Below are positions 34,897-47,555 of a stretch of DNA of 64,000 bases, piece by piece. A program made the position numbers and the translations under genes. This DNA comes from Mortierella sp. BCC40632 (Eukaryota; Mortierellomycota; Mortierellomycetes; Mortierellales; Mortierellaceae): the NCBI GenBank assembly GCA_011634665.1, contig WAEK01000026.1, positions 310,001-374,000 of the forward strand, in the 5' to 3' direction. Under the pieces are notes generated by a model that saw only the letters and a list, made by a program, of their open reading frames with translations, searched no databases and was not told the origin of the DNA. The number at the start of each line of letters is the position of its first letter. The first letter of the stretch is position 1.

Positions 34897-37696
34897 TTAT
34901 GCTAATGTGTCCGTGTCATCCCAACCACGTCCAATTGTGCGGCATAGTTCTTCTTCACCAGGGACGTGTCCATTTGTATAGTATCCGGCAGCGATCTTGG
35001 CCTCCATTTCTACCTTGGAATCAGGAGGGATCATCTCATCTGGAATAGGTACACGTTCCAAAATCTAAGGAACAATAGAAAAATAAAAAAAAAAAAAAAG
35101 AGGACAACTTAAAGTCAGTATGACATTTTCTTAGATAAGCATTTGCCTTTTTTTTTTTTTTTTTTTCCTCTTTTTCTGAAAATCATCCAACTTCCACAGT
35201 CTCCCTACCTTGATGCCTGCATCAACAAGTGCATCGTGTTTCTACAGAGAACCCGCCAAAAGAATTATATTGAGCTAATGTTAGTATCCACAATGAAAAA
35301 AAAAAGACGAATCACTGTGCCATGTCCCCCCAAGATATGGCAAGCCATAAAAAAAAACACAAAACACAAAAAACAAACAAACAAAAAAAGATTTACCATA
35401 TTTGACATAGAAATAAAGCGATCAATCTTGGTCACACCAAGCCAGTGAAAGATATCGGGCATCAATGCTTGGAAACGCATGTCCTTGACTCCAGCAACGT
35501 TCTCTGTGCGCTTAAAGTATTTGGCAGCAGTATCACCTCCTCGCTTGCGAGCATTATAGACAAGGTATTTGGTCACCTCTCCAAGAGCACGTCCCTCCTT
35601 GCGGACTAATCTCCCCATACACGCCCCAAAAATCGTAAAGCAGGTTTAGCAAGACAGTCAGTCAGTACTTGAGTACTTTTTTCTTTTTTCTTTTTTTTTC
35701 TTTTTCAATTGGAAGCTAGGAGGAAAGAAAGAAACAACAGACATATCCTTACAGTAGACAATCAGGCCAACGCCTCCGTTTTGAGCCTCCTTGATGGCTT
35801 CAGTCATGCCATAGACAAGATATGGACGACAAGTGCAGATATCTGAGCCAAAAACATCCGAGCCATTACATTCATCATGAACTCTTACAGTCAGACGTGT
35901 GTTGGGATCCGACAGCAACTCATGGTTTCCAAAGATATACACAGTCAATCCACCGATTGGGGGCATAAACACCTTGAGGTCTGGTCTGGTAATCAGGTCT
36001 GGATACATTCCACCTGTCTGCTCGCTATGAATTGGATGTAGAAAAAAAAAAAAAAGACGCCATGTTAAACACCACGAACATGGAAAAAAAGGACCCCTTC
36101 AAGATAACTCTGTGTCCATGAATCACTACTTACAATAGACAACGACGGAGATGGCTCTCACTAACGTTGAGACGTTCGGCGACTCCTGGTAGGTGCCAAA
36201 CTGGATCTACAGCTGCCTTGTGGACATTGAGTTCACCCGTCTCGCTCACGACAATCTTGCCATCGACAGGGATGGTACCCTTCTGGACTTCAACCTGAAC
36301 CTCGGGCACTAACATGTGTGCACGCGTAATAGCGATTGTGGGACGGATATCATGACCTTGTTCGATTTCCTTTCGATAATACTGGGTTGTTAAATGACCA
36401 AATGGGTCCATGGATACGATCTTGGAGGGGTCGGACCATTGGGGCTGCTGCTGAATGGTGATGGGTGGTTGGGTGTACTCAAAGTTGGGCTTGTGCTATT
36501 CCCGTGGATGGAGCATTTGGAATTTGACCAAACCGTTGTTAGAGACAAAAAGGCTATACAAAAGTGGAACCCGAGGCAAGGGAGAAACAGAGAGGGAAAA
36601 GGAGAGAGCACCTACATCCTGAGCAAGATCTCCCATGGCCACAGCTAGTGCACGAAAGATTGAATATGGACCACCATAGGCACCAATGGTATTTCTATGA
36701 TAATAATAAAAATGAATTTATGGGTGGTTTAGTCAAGAGAAAACGACGTCAGCAGTTTTTTTTTTTTTTTATGCAGTGATTGTTCTTCCGTGCATTATTG
36801 TGAAGGGCAAAATGCAGTAGAACAGGTAGCGCCATTGCACAGCGGCACTTTTTCTCCCTTCTTCCCCACGTCACTGGTATGATCTCTTTACCTGCTATTG
36901 ACCTCAGAAGGCTGGTGGGAGACAAGAATGGGGCCACGAGTAGCTGGGTTAGCGTCGCCCCAGTTGAGTCTAGCGGGATTGACACCCTTCTGGCTTGGGA
37001 AGGCTAATTTAACATGTGTAAAAAAAATTAAAAAAATAAAAAAAAGGCCGATGTAGCTGGGTGTAAGTAGAAAGCATTCAGCAGATAAAAACAACCATTT
37101 TGTACAAAAGTCGTTTGAGAGTGGGGGAGGTTTGCTTTAGAAAACACTCGGTTATTCGTACTCATCAAGACTGGTGGGGTGTTGTCCTGAACAGGGCTGT
37201 CACCGCCCTTGGTGGGCGAGAGTGTCGGGGAAACGATCGTATCGACGTCTGAATCAGAATGGCCTACCCGTGTCAAAGAATCAGTTTGGTTATTCCTGAC
37301 GAAAAAAAAAAAAAAAAAAAGGGAAAGGGAAAGGAGAGCGAGAGAGCGAAGGTGATGATCATGCCAGCTCGTTTACTTACTAGAGACGCTGGACCGCATT
37401 GAACGATGGCTATTCAGTAGGTCCCTGACCTTGAGTTCTTGGGCTGGGGCATGGTCTGCTTGCATTTTGTCAACCTAAAGGGGCAAGTGCCATTTAGCTC
37501 AGTGCCTGTGCAGCAGAGTGATGATATCATGGGCAAACAATGCATTGCCCAGTGCACAGGTGTCCTAGGACATCCCTTTTCTGTGTTTTGTAGCCCATCT
37601 GGATGGGACTCTTCTTACCTTGCTAGCCAAGAGTTCTTGACTTGCTTGAAGACTTGCGAGCGATGAGAGAATCTGAGAAAGAACTACCTCAGTCAT
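34897..37696 (-). CDS. URC1: Uracil-catabolism protein Urc1, GTP cyclohydrolase II family (502 aa)
   Basis: Ten exons on the minus strand: 37696-37619, 37474-37381, 37263-37162, 37003-36892, 36694-36616, 36495-36134, 36024-35753, 35605-35397, 35241-35209 (33 nt) and 35064-34897; all GT-AG, total exactly 503 codons. Urc1 acts in the pyrimidine-ring degradation route first described in Lachancea kluyveri. Seen: KIVSMDPFGH, the zinc-ligand cluster HDECNGSDVFGSDICTC (counterpart of the HSEC...C-D-C of GTP cyclohydrolase II), YFRKEGRALGEVTKYLVYN, the Urc1-type segment NVAGVKDMRFQALMPDIFHW, and the C-terminus ERVPIPDEMIPPDSKVEMEA...GRGWDDTD. About 75 N-terminal residues (Leu/Ser/Gln-rich, possible coiled coil) precede the catalytic part. 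No other URC gene is in the window. Confidence 0.9.
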
Positions 37697-38964
37697 GGCT
37701 TTCTGCTTTTTCGGCGAGACTTGGAGCAGGATAAAGTGGACAGGTGATTGAGTAAAGTTGTGGGGGACGTGAAAGTAGAGTTTCGAGTGGAAGGAAAGGA
37801 AGTAAAGAAAAGTGGATTCTGGGGGGATTTTTGTGAGGAAGGAAGGCGTGGGTAGAGCAAAATTATGGGTGAGGCTGATGGAAGAAGTGAGAGGAGGAAA
37901 GGTTTGAACAAAATGAAATAACGAAAGTGAACGGAGGGAGAGAACGAACGAAAGAAAGATAGTAAGGAGAAGAGTTGGCGAGTGTCGAGCCTTTTTATAA
38001 CCAAACGGAGGTAAGGTCGACGACGACGACTCGTCGTCATCGTCCCCTGGACTGGGCCAGGTCAGCCTAGCGCAGCTCAGTCTGGCCCGACTCAGCACAG
38101 TGTAATCTAGGCCAGAGGGACACGGACAAATGCTCCGGGATGGGGTAAAATTGGTCGGACCGAATGGGTGCGCGTGTGACCTCCAGTGCCCGCCAACCAG
38201 CCAGGGCACCTCTAATGCACACGTCTCTTCAAGGCTCTTTGGCATTGCCCCCAACGAAGTCTCATTCCTTGGACGCATTATTCCCGTGACCCGAAGCCAC
38301 TGCGCCCACTCCTCGTTCGAGACTTGGCCTCTCGGGTTGCGCGAGAACAGTTCTCTCCCAGACTGCGGTCAATCTACCAAGCTGTTTGTCATCGCCAGGG
38401 TTTTGTCTTTCTACCAAGCCATGGACGCATTAACACAGCAAAGCCTCTGTAGGACGCGCTCTAGTCAATGACTACAGACGCGCATGGACTACGATTCCAT
38501 TGACCTGTGTTGACAGAAGAAGACTTTTTTCTTCCTCCTTTGGTTTTCCATGGGTACGAGACAACTGCGTGGCTGATTTGAAAGGACAAGTTTCTAGGCC
38601 TTGGTGACAACTGCAGAGTTGCTCTTAGACCGCTTTTGGCTCTTTTTTTTTTTTTTTCAACGGTCCTGCGTGATTGCTCAAGTCCGCGAGCACATCATCA
38701 TCCGCCCCTCCCCCCCCATCTGGATCTTTCCTTTCCTCCCGACTCCCTCTCCTCTACCACTTTTGTCAGAAGCCCCCACTCACCACCACCACCACTCGCC
38801 ACCACCACTAAACTCTCATACACGCACCACAATAGGGAATCCCAAGTCTAGATGCCTCTCGTAAGAGCTGATTCTCATGGGCATGCTGCACTTCATCTCG
38901 ACGTGTCTAATGTCAGCAGCCTCTAACCGAAACTCCTCCATTTCCGTTGCAATACCATCTCTCA
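37697..38964. other. Divergent region between URC1 and the septin gene
   Basis: Contains the URC1 promoter side and, on the plus strand, a CT/CCA-rich leader (38690-38850) before the septin. Open frames at 38130-38471 have no recognisable domain and are left unannotated. A possible ATG with a strong GTAAGA donor lies at 38852-38861. Confidence 0.5.
37991..37999 (-). promoter_or_regulatory. Putative TATA box of URC1
   Basis: TATAAAAAG on the minus strand, 295 bp before the URC1 ATG, followed by a CT-rich leader in the sense direction (about 37960-37740). Assignment is by sequence and position only. Confidence 0.5.
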
Positions 38965-39118
38965 ATGTTCTCCGGCAATGAACTGTTAACCCATCCAGGA
39001 ATTTGCCCATCAACACAGGTAGCGGCCTACTACCATCTATTCTCAACCCTTCATCTCCCGACTTGTTGTTCGACTTGCTTACCGGTTGCTCGCTTTGTCC
39101 GCCATCTCTCTTTGAACC

Positions 39119-39330
39119 TTGTATAGCGGTCGGTTCCCGAACCCAGGACCATGGAAGCACCCTGAGCCAACACCCTTGGAGCTCTCTGGGCCCCTTGGGC
39201 TTGAAGCTCTTCCCGCCCAGCGCTTCACCAAGGTCAAGCGCAACACCTTTGGCCTGAATCTCATGGTTGTTGGTGAGTGTCCATCAAAGGCGTTGGGTGG
39301 CTCTGAGTGAAAAATTCCAGAGAAACAGAG

Positions 39331-39367
<37 letters not shown>

Positions 39368-39936
39368 CCGCTGTCTAGGCGAGAGTGGACTGGGCAAGAC
39401 AACGTTCATGAACACTCTCTTCAACACCGACCTTCGCGAAGAGATTCTTCCCAGGAATATGCAAAATACTCAGACGGTCAAGATCCAGCCCTCATACTAT
39501 GGTATGTATACCCACATGCTAGAGTTAATTGAGTGGAAGGAAGAGAAGAAAGGGGGGCAACCAGACAGTTAGAAAAGGCTAATTTAGTGGCGTCATGGAC
39601 CCGGTTAACTCTACTTTTTTTTCCCCTTCCAACAATCTTGTAGAACTGGTGGAGGACGGAGTCGTCTTGAACCTTTGCATTGTCGACACTCCAGGATTTG
39701 GCGATGAACTGAACCGTGAACACAAGTAAGGCTTGACTCTCCCTACCCTTACCCCCCTCTCTTCCTCTTGGTCCATTTTGCCGACATGCATCACTGCTGC
39801 TGCTCCTCTCGATACTGGACCTGGACAGATAGGCTGTTTGTAGTGTCCGCGGGCGTGCTCACTTTTTATGTTGGCTCAGATGTTCCTTGTCTGTAGCCTA
39901 TAATTACCCTGTGGTCGTCTTGTTTACACTCAACGA

Positions 39937-39968
<32 letters not shown>

Positions 39969-41580
39969 TTTTCGCGGGGGGATGAGAGAGAAGTGAGCTG
40001 CCCTGCTGTTGTGATGACGGACCATCTGGTACCTTCTCCAGCGTTTTGTTGGAGCTGGGTGCTGTTTGTCGGAGCAATGCGTGGACAAGCACTCATCTCA
40101 CACATACAAAACACACACACACTCTCTCTATTGTCCATCTCTCTCACCTTTTTGAGAGCAATTCGCTCAGGCGCTCTGACTTGCTTTTTCACTCTTTGTC
40201 TCGGCCGTTACTTTTTTATTTTTTGAAGCCCCTATACTAAACCACATCGTTCAACGTTCACTGTTCCTATGGTTACTCCCTCTGCCTAGTCTGGCGCCGA
40301 TCATGGAATACATTGACAAGCAGTTCGAGGAATACATGACTGCTGAGCGACACCCAGGATTCCGCAAATCCATCCCTGATACCCGCATTCACGCAGTGCT
40401 CTACTTTATCGCCCCAAATGGCCATGGGTAAGTCATCTCCAGGTTGAGAGTTCAAGTCCGCTCCGGAGGCCCAGCTCCTACAAAGTTCGAGTCAGAAATC
40501 TTTGTATCTGCAGGCGGCTTTTTTTTTATGGTCTCTCTTATTTTGCTCACACATGCCAACTTCTTGGGGCCTATCTGTAGCTTAAAAGAACTCGATGCCA
40601 AGGCTCTGAAGACACTCTCGCAGAAGGTCAACGTGATTCCTCTTATTGCAAAGGCTGACACCATGACGACAGATGAAAAGAAAGAGTTCAAGAGTATCCT
40701 ATTGAACAACCTGCAGGAATACAGCATCAGGACTTTTCCTTCGTCTTACCCTGACGAAGTTGATGGCGCCGAGGAGCTTTTGGTATGGAGTTGAGAGAGA
40801 AAGAAGAGAGCAAAAAAAAGCGTGAGCTCTCTGGTGCATTTTTCCCGCCTAACCGCTCACAAATGTTCCGTACTCAGTACTAACCTTACCTACTTTTTTG
40901 TATTGAATTATGTCAAAAAAAGCAACATGTTCCATTTACTGTCATCGGCAGCGACACTGTTGCAAACGTTGAAGGTCGCATGGTCCGCTGCCGAACATAC
41001 CGCTGGGGCGTGGTTGAAGGTAAGGTCCTTTGTCGAGTGACTTTGGATTTTTGATAGATGAATTGAATGTACAATCGCCAGCGGTCACTGATGTAAAGAC
41101 CGGATCTCTTTGGGGGAAAACCATCCGATAGTTGAGAATGCGGAACATTCGGACTTTATCTACCTCCGTGAGCTCTTGATGTCAACCTGCTTGCATGATC
41201 TTGTTGAAACAACTCACAGTGTGCATTACCATAAGCATCGCAGCAACCACCTGCGAGCAATGGGACGACCACGATCGATTTTGGAGTGTGACGACACCTA
41301 TGAGTCTCAGGTTGAAGGAACGAAGCAGACTAACAAGGCAGATATGGACCAAAAGGAGGAGGCTATCCGACAGAGCTTTGTTTTGCGTGTCAAGGAAAAG
41401 GAGGTGACTCTGCGTGAGCGCGAGGAGCGTATGGCAGCCAAGAAGATCGAAATGGAAGCCGAATTGGAGATGTTGCGCGCCAAGTTGGAGGCTGAGCAGA
41501 AAGAGCTTGAGGATGTTGTCACGCTGGTGCGTAGTGGCACTTTGAGCAAGAACTCGAGCAAGCTCTTCAAGGCCAAGTAA
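39119..41580 (+). CDS. Septin with C-terminal coiled coil (5' exon unresolved)
   Basis: Exons: (from at most 39119) -39272, 39379-39501, 39644-39725, 40290-40427, 40581-40782, 40923-41019, 41132-41580. Septins are GTP-binding filament proteins of the cell cortex and septum. G1 is [10 protein letters not shown], split by an intron after the first Gly; G3 is DTPGFGD; G4 is AKAD. The polybasic stretch KVKR precedes the G domain. [37 protein letters not shown] and [17 protein letters not shown] are septin-family blocks. The C-terminal 100 residues ([18 protein letters not shown]...) form a heptad-rich coiled coil. In-frame TGA just before 39119 and no Met before the G domain show that the start codon is in an upstream exon: candidates are ATGs at 38852 (donor 38861) and 38965 (donor 39019). 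Which septin group it belongs to needs a tree. Confidence 0.88.
39937..39961. repeat. (TG)n microsatellite in a septin intron
   Basis: Twelve GT dinucleotides inside the 564-bp intron 39726-40289. Confidence 0.9.
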
Positions 41581-41793
41581 AAAAAAGAAAAAGAAAAAAG
41601 AAAAATGAAGAAAAGAAAAAAAGCAAAGGCGGGACCGTTCTCGAAGGAGATATTCAGTACTAGACTATTCCTTAAAGCGGGAACAGATACAATTAGCGGG
41701 ATAACTATAAACGATATATAATTCTGATTGCTTAGCAAGAAGCGATGAGAGGAAAATGTAAGGTGTTCCTTGTAAGGCATTCTCGTCCAAAGA

Positions 41794-41825
<32 letters not shown>

Positions 41826-42306
41826 CGAAAATGAAGAAAGGTAGAAAAAAAAGTGTCTAGACTGATGAGACCACTATTGATGGAAGTAGAACATGAACCC
41901 TCCCTAGCCTACGCGGATTATCTCCTGCCTCTTTTGTACGTGGTCTGATTCCTCTTATTCTAGGCATGCATCATCAAAGTTTTTATTCGATAAAAAAAAA
42001 AGCGAGAAAGTGAGAGAGAGTCACTTTCCCCCCCAAACCTGTCCTCAGTTTTTACGTGACACTTTCTATGTTTGGACACAGTGAGAGGTAATTGAGGTGA
42101 TCGCTACTTTATCTTTGAAGAAGAGGCAGTCAGTACTATTAGGAAAACAAAATCAGTGTACGTCAAGGATGCGGATCAAATCTAGACCGACCATGTTTGG
42201 ACTCTTTCTCGGTCTGCTTCTCTCTTTAGAACGTTTTCTTGTTATTCGCTCGCTCGCTATCTTGTGAGGAGGAGGGAGCAAGAGTACAAGTAGAAGAGGA
42301 AAAAAA

Positions 42307-42386
<80 letters not shown>

Positions 42387-42759
42387 AAAGAGATTAAATT
42401 GCTCTTGGCCTCATATGAAGGTTTTGAACTAGGGAGAATATATAGAAAAGATGTTCAGGTATTGAGCTGGAGCTGGAGCTGGAGCTGGGGGGGGGGGGGA
42501 GGCGAGACCAAAACAGCATTCCAAGGTCAACTCTTGAGAGTCTTTTGGGATTTTTTTGGGATCCTGAGAAAAAAAAAATAAAAAAGCAAAAAAAATAACG
42601 CGACTAAACTCCAGCAACAACCTATTTTTTTTCCTGGGTCATTCACGTTTTTATTGAGAAAAAAAAAACCAACGGTCACCATAGAACGCATTCTAGTAGA
42701 CATGTTATTGTTTCGTGTGACTGAAAGCACAGCAAGCAAGTTGTGACACGGGATCGGGC

Positions 42760-42801
<42 letters not shown>

Positions 42802-43600
42802 TGAGTGAGTGAGTGAGTGTGAGTGAGTGAGAGAGTGTTTGGGAGAGAGAGAGGAAGAAAAAAAAAAGTTGGGACTTTGGAACTGAGTGGGGAAGGTGGG
42901 AGAAGGAAAGAAGGATGAGGATTGATATTCGGACAAGAATCGCGCGCCCCCGGAGGCCAGACATATCACTTAGTCTGGATCAGCATGCATCTTTGTACTA
43001 CGATGGGGGAGGTGGAAAAGAGGAACAGCTGGGAAAGAGAAGAGAGAGAGAGAGAGAGAGAGAAAAGAGAGAAAGAGAGAGAGAGAAGAAGAAGAAAGAA
43101 AAAAAATACCGCTTCTTCTTTTCTCTTTTAGAACGTCGTTCTCTCTTTGGGGGGCAATCTCTCCGCAGAGGCAGATCCGGATGGGTGGCTCTCTGGATTC
43201 CTTCTTGTGGCAGACTTGTGGGAGAGAGAGAGAAAGAGAGCGAGTGGCGGCAAAACCCCGGCACCTCTTTTGCGGCCCTCACTGGATCGGAAATCTATAA
43301 TTGCCTCGCTGCTTCTTTCTCTCTTTCTCTCTCTTTCTCACTCTCTGTCCTCTCGCGGTCCTCTTGTCCGCGGCTTTATCCTTCCCCCCTCACATACACA
43401 GACACCCCACCAAGTTGGATAAAGCCTAGGGCATTTCCTTCCCTACAAACCCAGTCTCTTTTTCTCTTTCTCTCTCTCTTCCTCTTTTTTTTTTTTTTTT
43501 TTTCTTTCCATCTCTTCCCATCCCATTCTTTCTTTTTCATTATCCCTTCTCGCCACCTTTTTTTCTTTTTTTTTTTTTCTCTTCTTTCCAAGTCATTCAG
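41581..43600. other. Region between the septin and HYM1; probably includes the HYM1 5' exon
   Basis: The first half is spacer with AAAG repeats and a (GA)n tract at 42316-42383. A 33-A run lies at 42766-42798 followed by (GAGT)n. From 43020 on it is purine/CT-rich. The 3' end (43440-43600) is a polypyrimidine tract ending in TCATTCAG, clearly a splice acceptor, so the HYM1 start exon should lie somewhere upstream here; I could not identify it. Confidence 0.5.
42316..42383. repeat. (GA)n microsatellite
   Basis: About 34 GA dinucleotides directly after a 17-A run. Confidence 0.95.
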
Positions 43601-44014
43601 CTCACACGATGAACTTTTCAAGACAAAGCCCAAGACGCCATATGAGCTTGCACGCTCTCTCAAGGATTCGATCCAAAAACTCGATGGCCCTGAAAGGAGG
43701 AGGGTACCGTCCATTTTTTTTTTTTTTTTTTTTTCCTTTCAAGAATCCAGCCCTCTCCCTCTTTTCCACTCTCTCCTTTCTCCTTTCATGTCCTTTTGAT
43801 GAACCTGGTTTTTTTTTTTTATTAGCTGTCTTTTGCATCGCCTCATGTGAAGCAAAGCATGTCTGCATTTCGACCGAGGGCGGGTTTTAGCATCCCGATG
43901 ACTGATATCCGGATAGATGGATGGGGGGAGGAAGAGGGAAAGGAGGGGAAGGGGTAGGAGAAGAGAAGAAAAGCAAGCGTCAGTGCTCACAGACGTGACG
44001 ATGCCAGTGTGGGA

Positions 44015-44051
<37 letters not shown>

Positions 44052-44348
44052 CTCTGAATATGCGTGTGTGTGGGTGTGCACGTCCACAAGTTTTTTTTGG
44101 CCTTTTGGGAGAACTCTCTCACACTGTTGACCATTTTTGTTTTCTCTCTTTTTGTTCGTTCTACTAAAATTTGTCTGTTCTGTGCCCACTCAGAAACTAA
44201 AATCTCAAACATCTCTTTCTTTCTCTCTCTTTGTCTTTCTCCCCCTTTCTCTCCCACTCTCTCTCTCTCTCTAGGCAACTGAGGATGTATCCAAGAACTT
44301 GGTGGCCATCAAGGCAATGCTCTATGGCGATGGTGGCAAGTTCCTCTT

Positions 44349-44384
<36 letters not shown>

Positions 44385-44388
44385 CGTG

Positions 44389-44426
<38 letters not shown>

Positions 44427-45167
44427 TTGTTTATGATTTCTGGTTTTTAGTGGCGTCTGGATCCCACCCATTCTTTACAGAAACCACCCCGAACAAGTCC
44501 GCGCGTCCTGTCTTTCTTTTCTTTTCTTGTTTTTTTTCCTCATCTAATCCTTTTCTTTCCGCCAACATACACGCGCGCACGCGCACAAAAAAAAAAAAAA
44601 AAAAAAAAATAGAGAACGAGCCTGTGCCAGAGATTGTCGCCCAACTTTCGCAGGAAGTGTACACGAACAACCTGTTGCAGCTCCTGGTCGACAACATTGC
44701 CAAGTTCGAGTTTGAGGCCAAGAAGGATGTTGCCCAGATCTTCAACTGTTTGTTGCGTCGGAGTATCGGACCTCGATCGCCTACTGTCGAATATCTCTGC
44801 ACGCGCGACCAGATCCTTTTTACATTGATCCATGGGTAAGAAGACAAAAAGAGTGTTTTGTTTGTTTGTTTTATTTTATTTTTTTTATCATTATTATTGT
44901 TTTCTTTTGCCCTGGATCGATCGATAGGTCCAGAGTCTACTGGGCACAAGGAGAATTGGTGGGAGGCTTGATTTCTCTCTCTCTCTCCACTTCCCAAAGA
45001 CTCTATTTTCGACACTCTTGTCCTTGGGAGCATCATGAGGATACAATCAGGAAAGAAAAAAGAAAAAAAAAAAAAAAAAAAAAAAAAGAGGCGAGCAAGA
45101 AGGAGAAAAGGAAGAAGAAAAAAAGGGTCGACTCGACATTACCTCACGAGGAATAACAAGACACAGC

Positions 45168-45222
<55 letters not shown>

Positions 45223-45549
45223 TGAGGTTGACCTTTCGGTCAAAACTTTTTTTTTACTCATGGTGTGTATCCTGTTGACGGCAAGTTCTTCCCATGACAG
45301 ATGACCACAAGAGAGATCGGGAGAAGAGGAGGAGGAGGAAGAAGAGGGACAGAGCATCATTTGAGCTGGCTGGGGCTGACTAATAGCTGGCTGTCGAGAG
45401 GAAGAGAAAGAAAGAAAGAAAAAAGCCGATCAGGATCCATCAGTCAGGTTGGCTCTGTCCCACCTAACCCAACCCAACCAATCCAACCCCTTTCTTCTTC
45501 GATGGGAACCCCTTGAAGAACAGTACCGTTGACGGTCCACGATCGATAA

Positions 45550-45583
<34 letters not shown>

Positions 45584-47293
45584 CTTTCTTTCCCGCCACC
45601 CGCCTGTGCCCTTTTGCGTGTGGTTTCTGAGACTTGCTGTCTCCTTGCTGCTCATTGCTCTCTCTTCCTCTCTCTCTCTCGCCCTCTTACTCTTCTATTT
45701 TTTTTTTTGTCTCTCCCGGTCACTCGCCTCCAAAGAAACATGGAGTAGAGGCCTTGGTCCTACCCTGAAAACAGGCATGAGATAAGAAAGGGGCGAAAAG
45801 GGGGGGAAAGAGAGTCGAGACAGAGATGGTCACGGCGTGGAGGAAGAAAGAGGGGTGTGTGTGTGCGTGTGTATTTGTGCGTGTGTGCGTGCGTGCGTGT
45901 ATGTTGGGGTGTGTTAGGCGCGCGTGCGCAACAAAATGGTACACTCCGAGGACAAAAAAGACGCAGGACCATGGACAAGGAGGAAAGAAAAAAGGCATAC
46001 AAACTGGTTCAAGACGCACCCAACCCAAATACGCTGCTCGTTGTCGTCATCGATTCAGCCAACTCTCCCCTATCCCTCCTCCACCCCCTAAAACTTAGTC
46101 CTATCAACTTGAACCGTCTAAAAAAGGCTCACTCGGTTTGGTTCGGTTTATCCCATCACTCGGATTTAGATATGAGAATCAGGAGATTGCTCTCAATTGC
46201 GGTATGATCCTACGGGAATGCCTTCGCCACGAGGTCTTGACCAAGATTGTCCTCAACTCGCCTCAAGTCTACAAGTTTTTCGACTATGTTGAAGTCAACA
46301 CCTTTGATATTGCCAGTGACGCGTTTGCGACCTTTAAGGTATGCCAGACACCATATTTAGGAATTATCTCTGAAGGCGTGCAAATAGCTTCGGATACGGT
46401 CACTGCCGGGAGGTCATCTCGGAACTTTTTTTTTTTTGCTAACCTCTTCATACCTCTTCCTCCCCCCTCCCCTTTTTATTTTCTAGGATTTGTTGAGCAA
46501 GCACAAGGTACCTGTAGCCGATTTTTTGGACCAGAACTACGATGCCTTTTTTGAAAAGTACACCCAGCTGTTGCAGTCGACCAACTATGTCACGAAACGA
46601 CAATCATTAAAGGTACCGTCTAATAACTTTCTCACTCTCTCGCTTTGCCTGTCTTTCCTCAGCCCCACGGATACTTGCCATTGTTCAGATTCTCAAAACT
46701 GATGCACTCTTTTCTTTTTTTCTTTTGCTGCTCTGGTTTTTGTTAGCTACTTGGAGAGATTCTACTGGATCGTGCCAACTTTACAGTGATGACTCGATAC
46801 ATTGCAAATGCAAACAATCTGAAGCTGATGATGAATTTGCTTAAAGACAGAAGTCGTAACATTCAATTCGAGGCCTTCCATGTCTTCAAGGTAAAGCAGA
46901 AACGATATGCTGATTTGGTCTGTATTCTTCGTAGACAATCCTTCTGTTTACTAATAGAGTCGGCAACCCCTTCTCTCCATTTTTTTACTCTGCACTCGTA
47001 GGTCTTTGTCGCAAACCCAAATAAGAACAAGCCAATTCTTGACATCCTGGAAAAGAACCAGGACAAGCTGATTGCCTTCCTAAGCACTTTCCATAATGAA
47101 CGAAACGGTAATGGAGAAAAAAGAATTGAAGAGCTCTGTTTGAAAGTTTACTCCGCATGACTACTGCCGATGACAGACCAACTGACCTTGACTATACTTT
47201 TTGGTTGCTGTTTTTTTATATATATATTTTATAGATGATGAGCAATTCAATGATGAAAAGGCGTTCTTGTTGAAACAGATTGAGAGTCTGTAA
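43601..47293 (+). CDS. HYM1: Mo25/Hym1 scaffold protein (start exon unresolved)
   Basis: Exons 43601-43703, 44275-44335, 44613-44835, 46170-46338, 46487-46612, 46747-46890, 47002-47107 and 47235-47293; frame is continuous, giving 329 residues plus a short missing N-terminus (the family has about 340). Mo25 is a helical-repeat scaffold that activates Ste20/STK-type kinases; fungal Hym1 works in the RAM/MOR polarity pathway. Seen: [165 protein letters not shown]. The second listed intron appears to use a GC donor (44336-44337). The first listed exon begins in mid-codon, so an upstream exon supplies the ATG. Confidence 0.92.
44836..46169 (+). other. Long intron of HYM1
   Basis: 1334 bp, GG|GTAAGA to TTTAG|A, splitting the Gly codon of HG-YENQE. 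It contains a 24-A run, a (GA)n microsatellite at 45171-45219, a 29-T run near 45555-45583, and GT-rich repeats near 45856-45905. No coding sequence of its own is supported. Confidence 0.75.
45171..45219. repeat. (GA)n microsatellite in the HYM1 intron
   Basis: About 24 uninterrupted GA units. Confidence 0.95.
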
Positions 47294-47555
47294 CATTACC
47301 TTCACTCTCTTCTTTTTTTTTTTTTTTTTTTTTTTATGTTTTTCCTCACTCACCCACTCACTCACCCATTTTCACCCAGACCGCAGAGCTCTTGGCACCA
47401 CCCCCACCACCCCCACCCTTGATTGCTTTCAGGTTCAAATGGAGCCTGTGAAGAATGCTAGGATGTAGATAAAGACCAGAGAGCGAGCTAGCATGCATGC
47501 ACACTAAAAAAAAAAAAAAAAAGGAAGAAATAAAAAAAAAAAGAGAAAGGTGTCT

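Noticed and set aside
38130..38471. 113-codon frame between URC1 and the septin
   Set aside because: No domain, no splice partners, and it lies in the divergent promoter region; Cys/Ser-rich composition fits chance.
40441..40480. tRNA-like B box (GAGTTCAAGTCC) in a septin intron
   Set aside because: No A box at the right distance and no cloverleaf arms that pair; chance match.
42915..43799. 294-codon plus-strand frame that includes the first recognised HYM1 exon
   Set aside because: Only the part after the acceptor at 43600 matches Mo25. Upstream residues are Arg/Glu and Ser/Phe runs from repeats.
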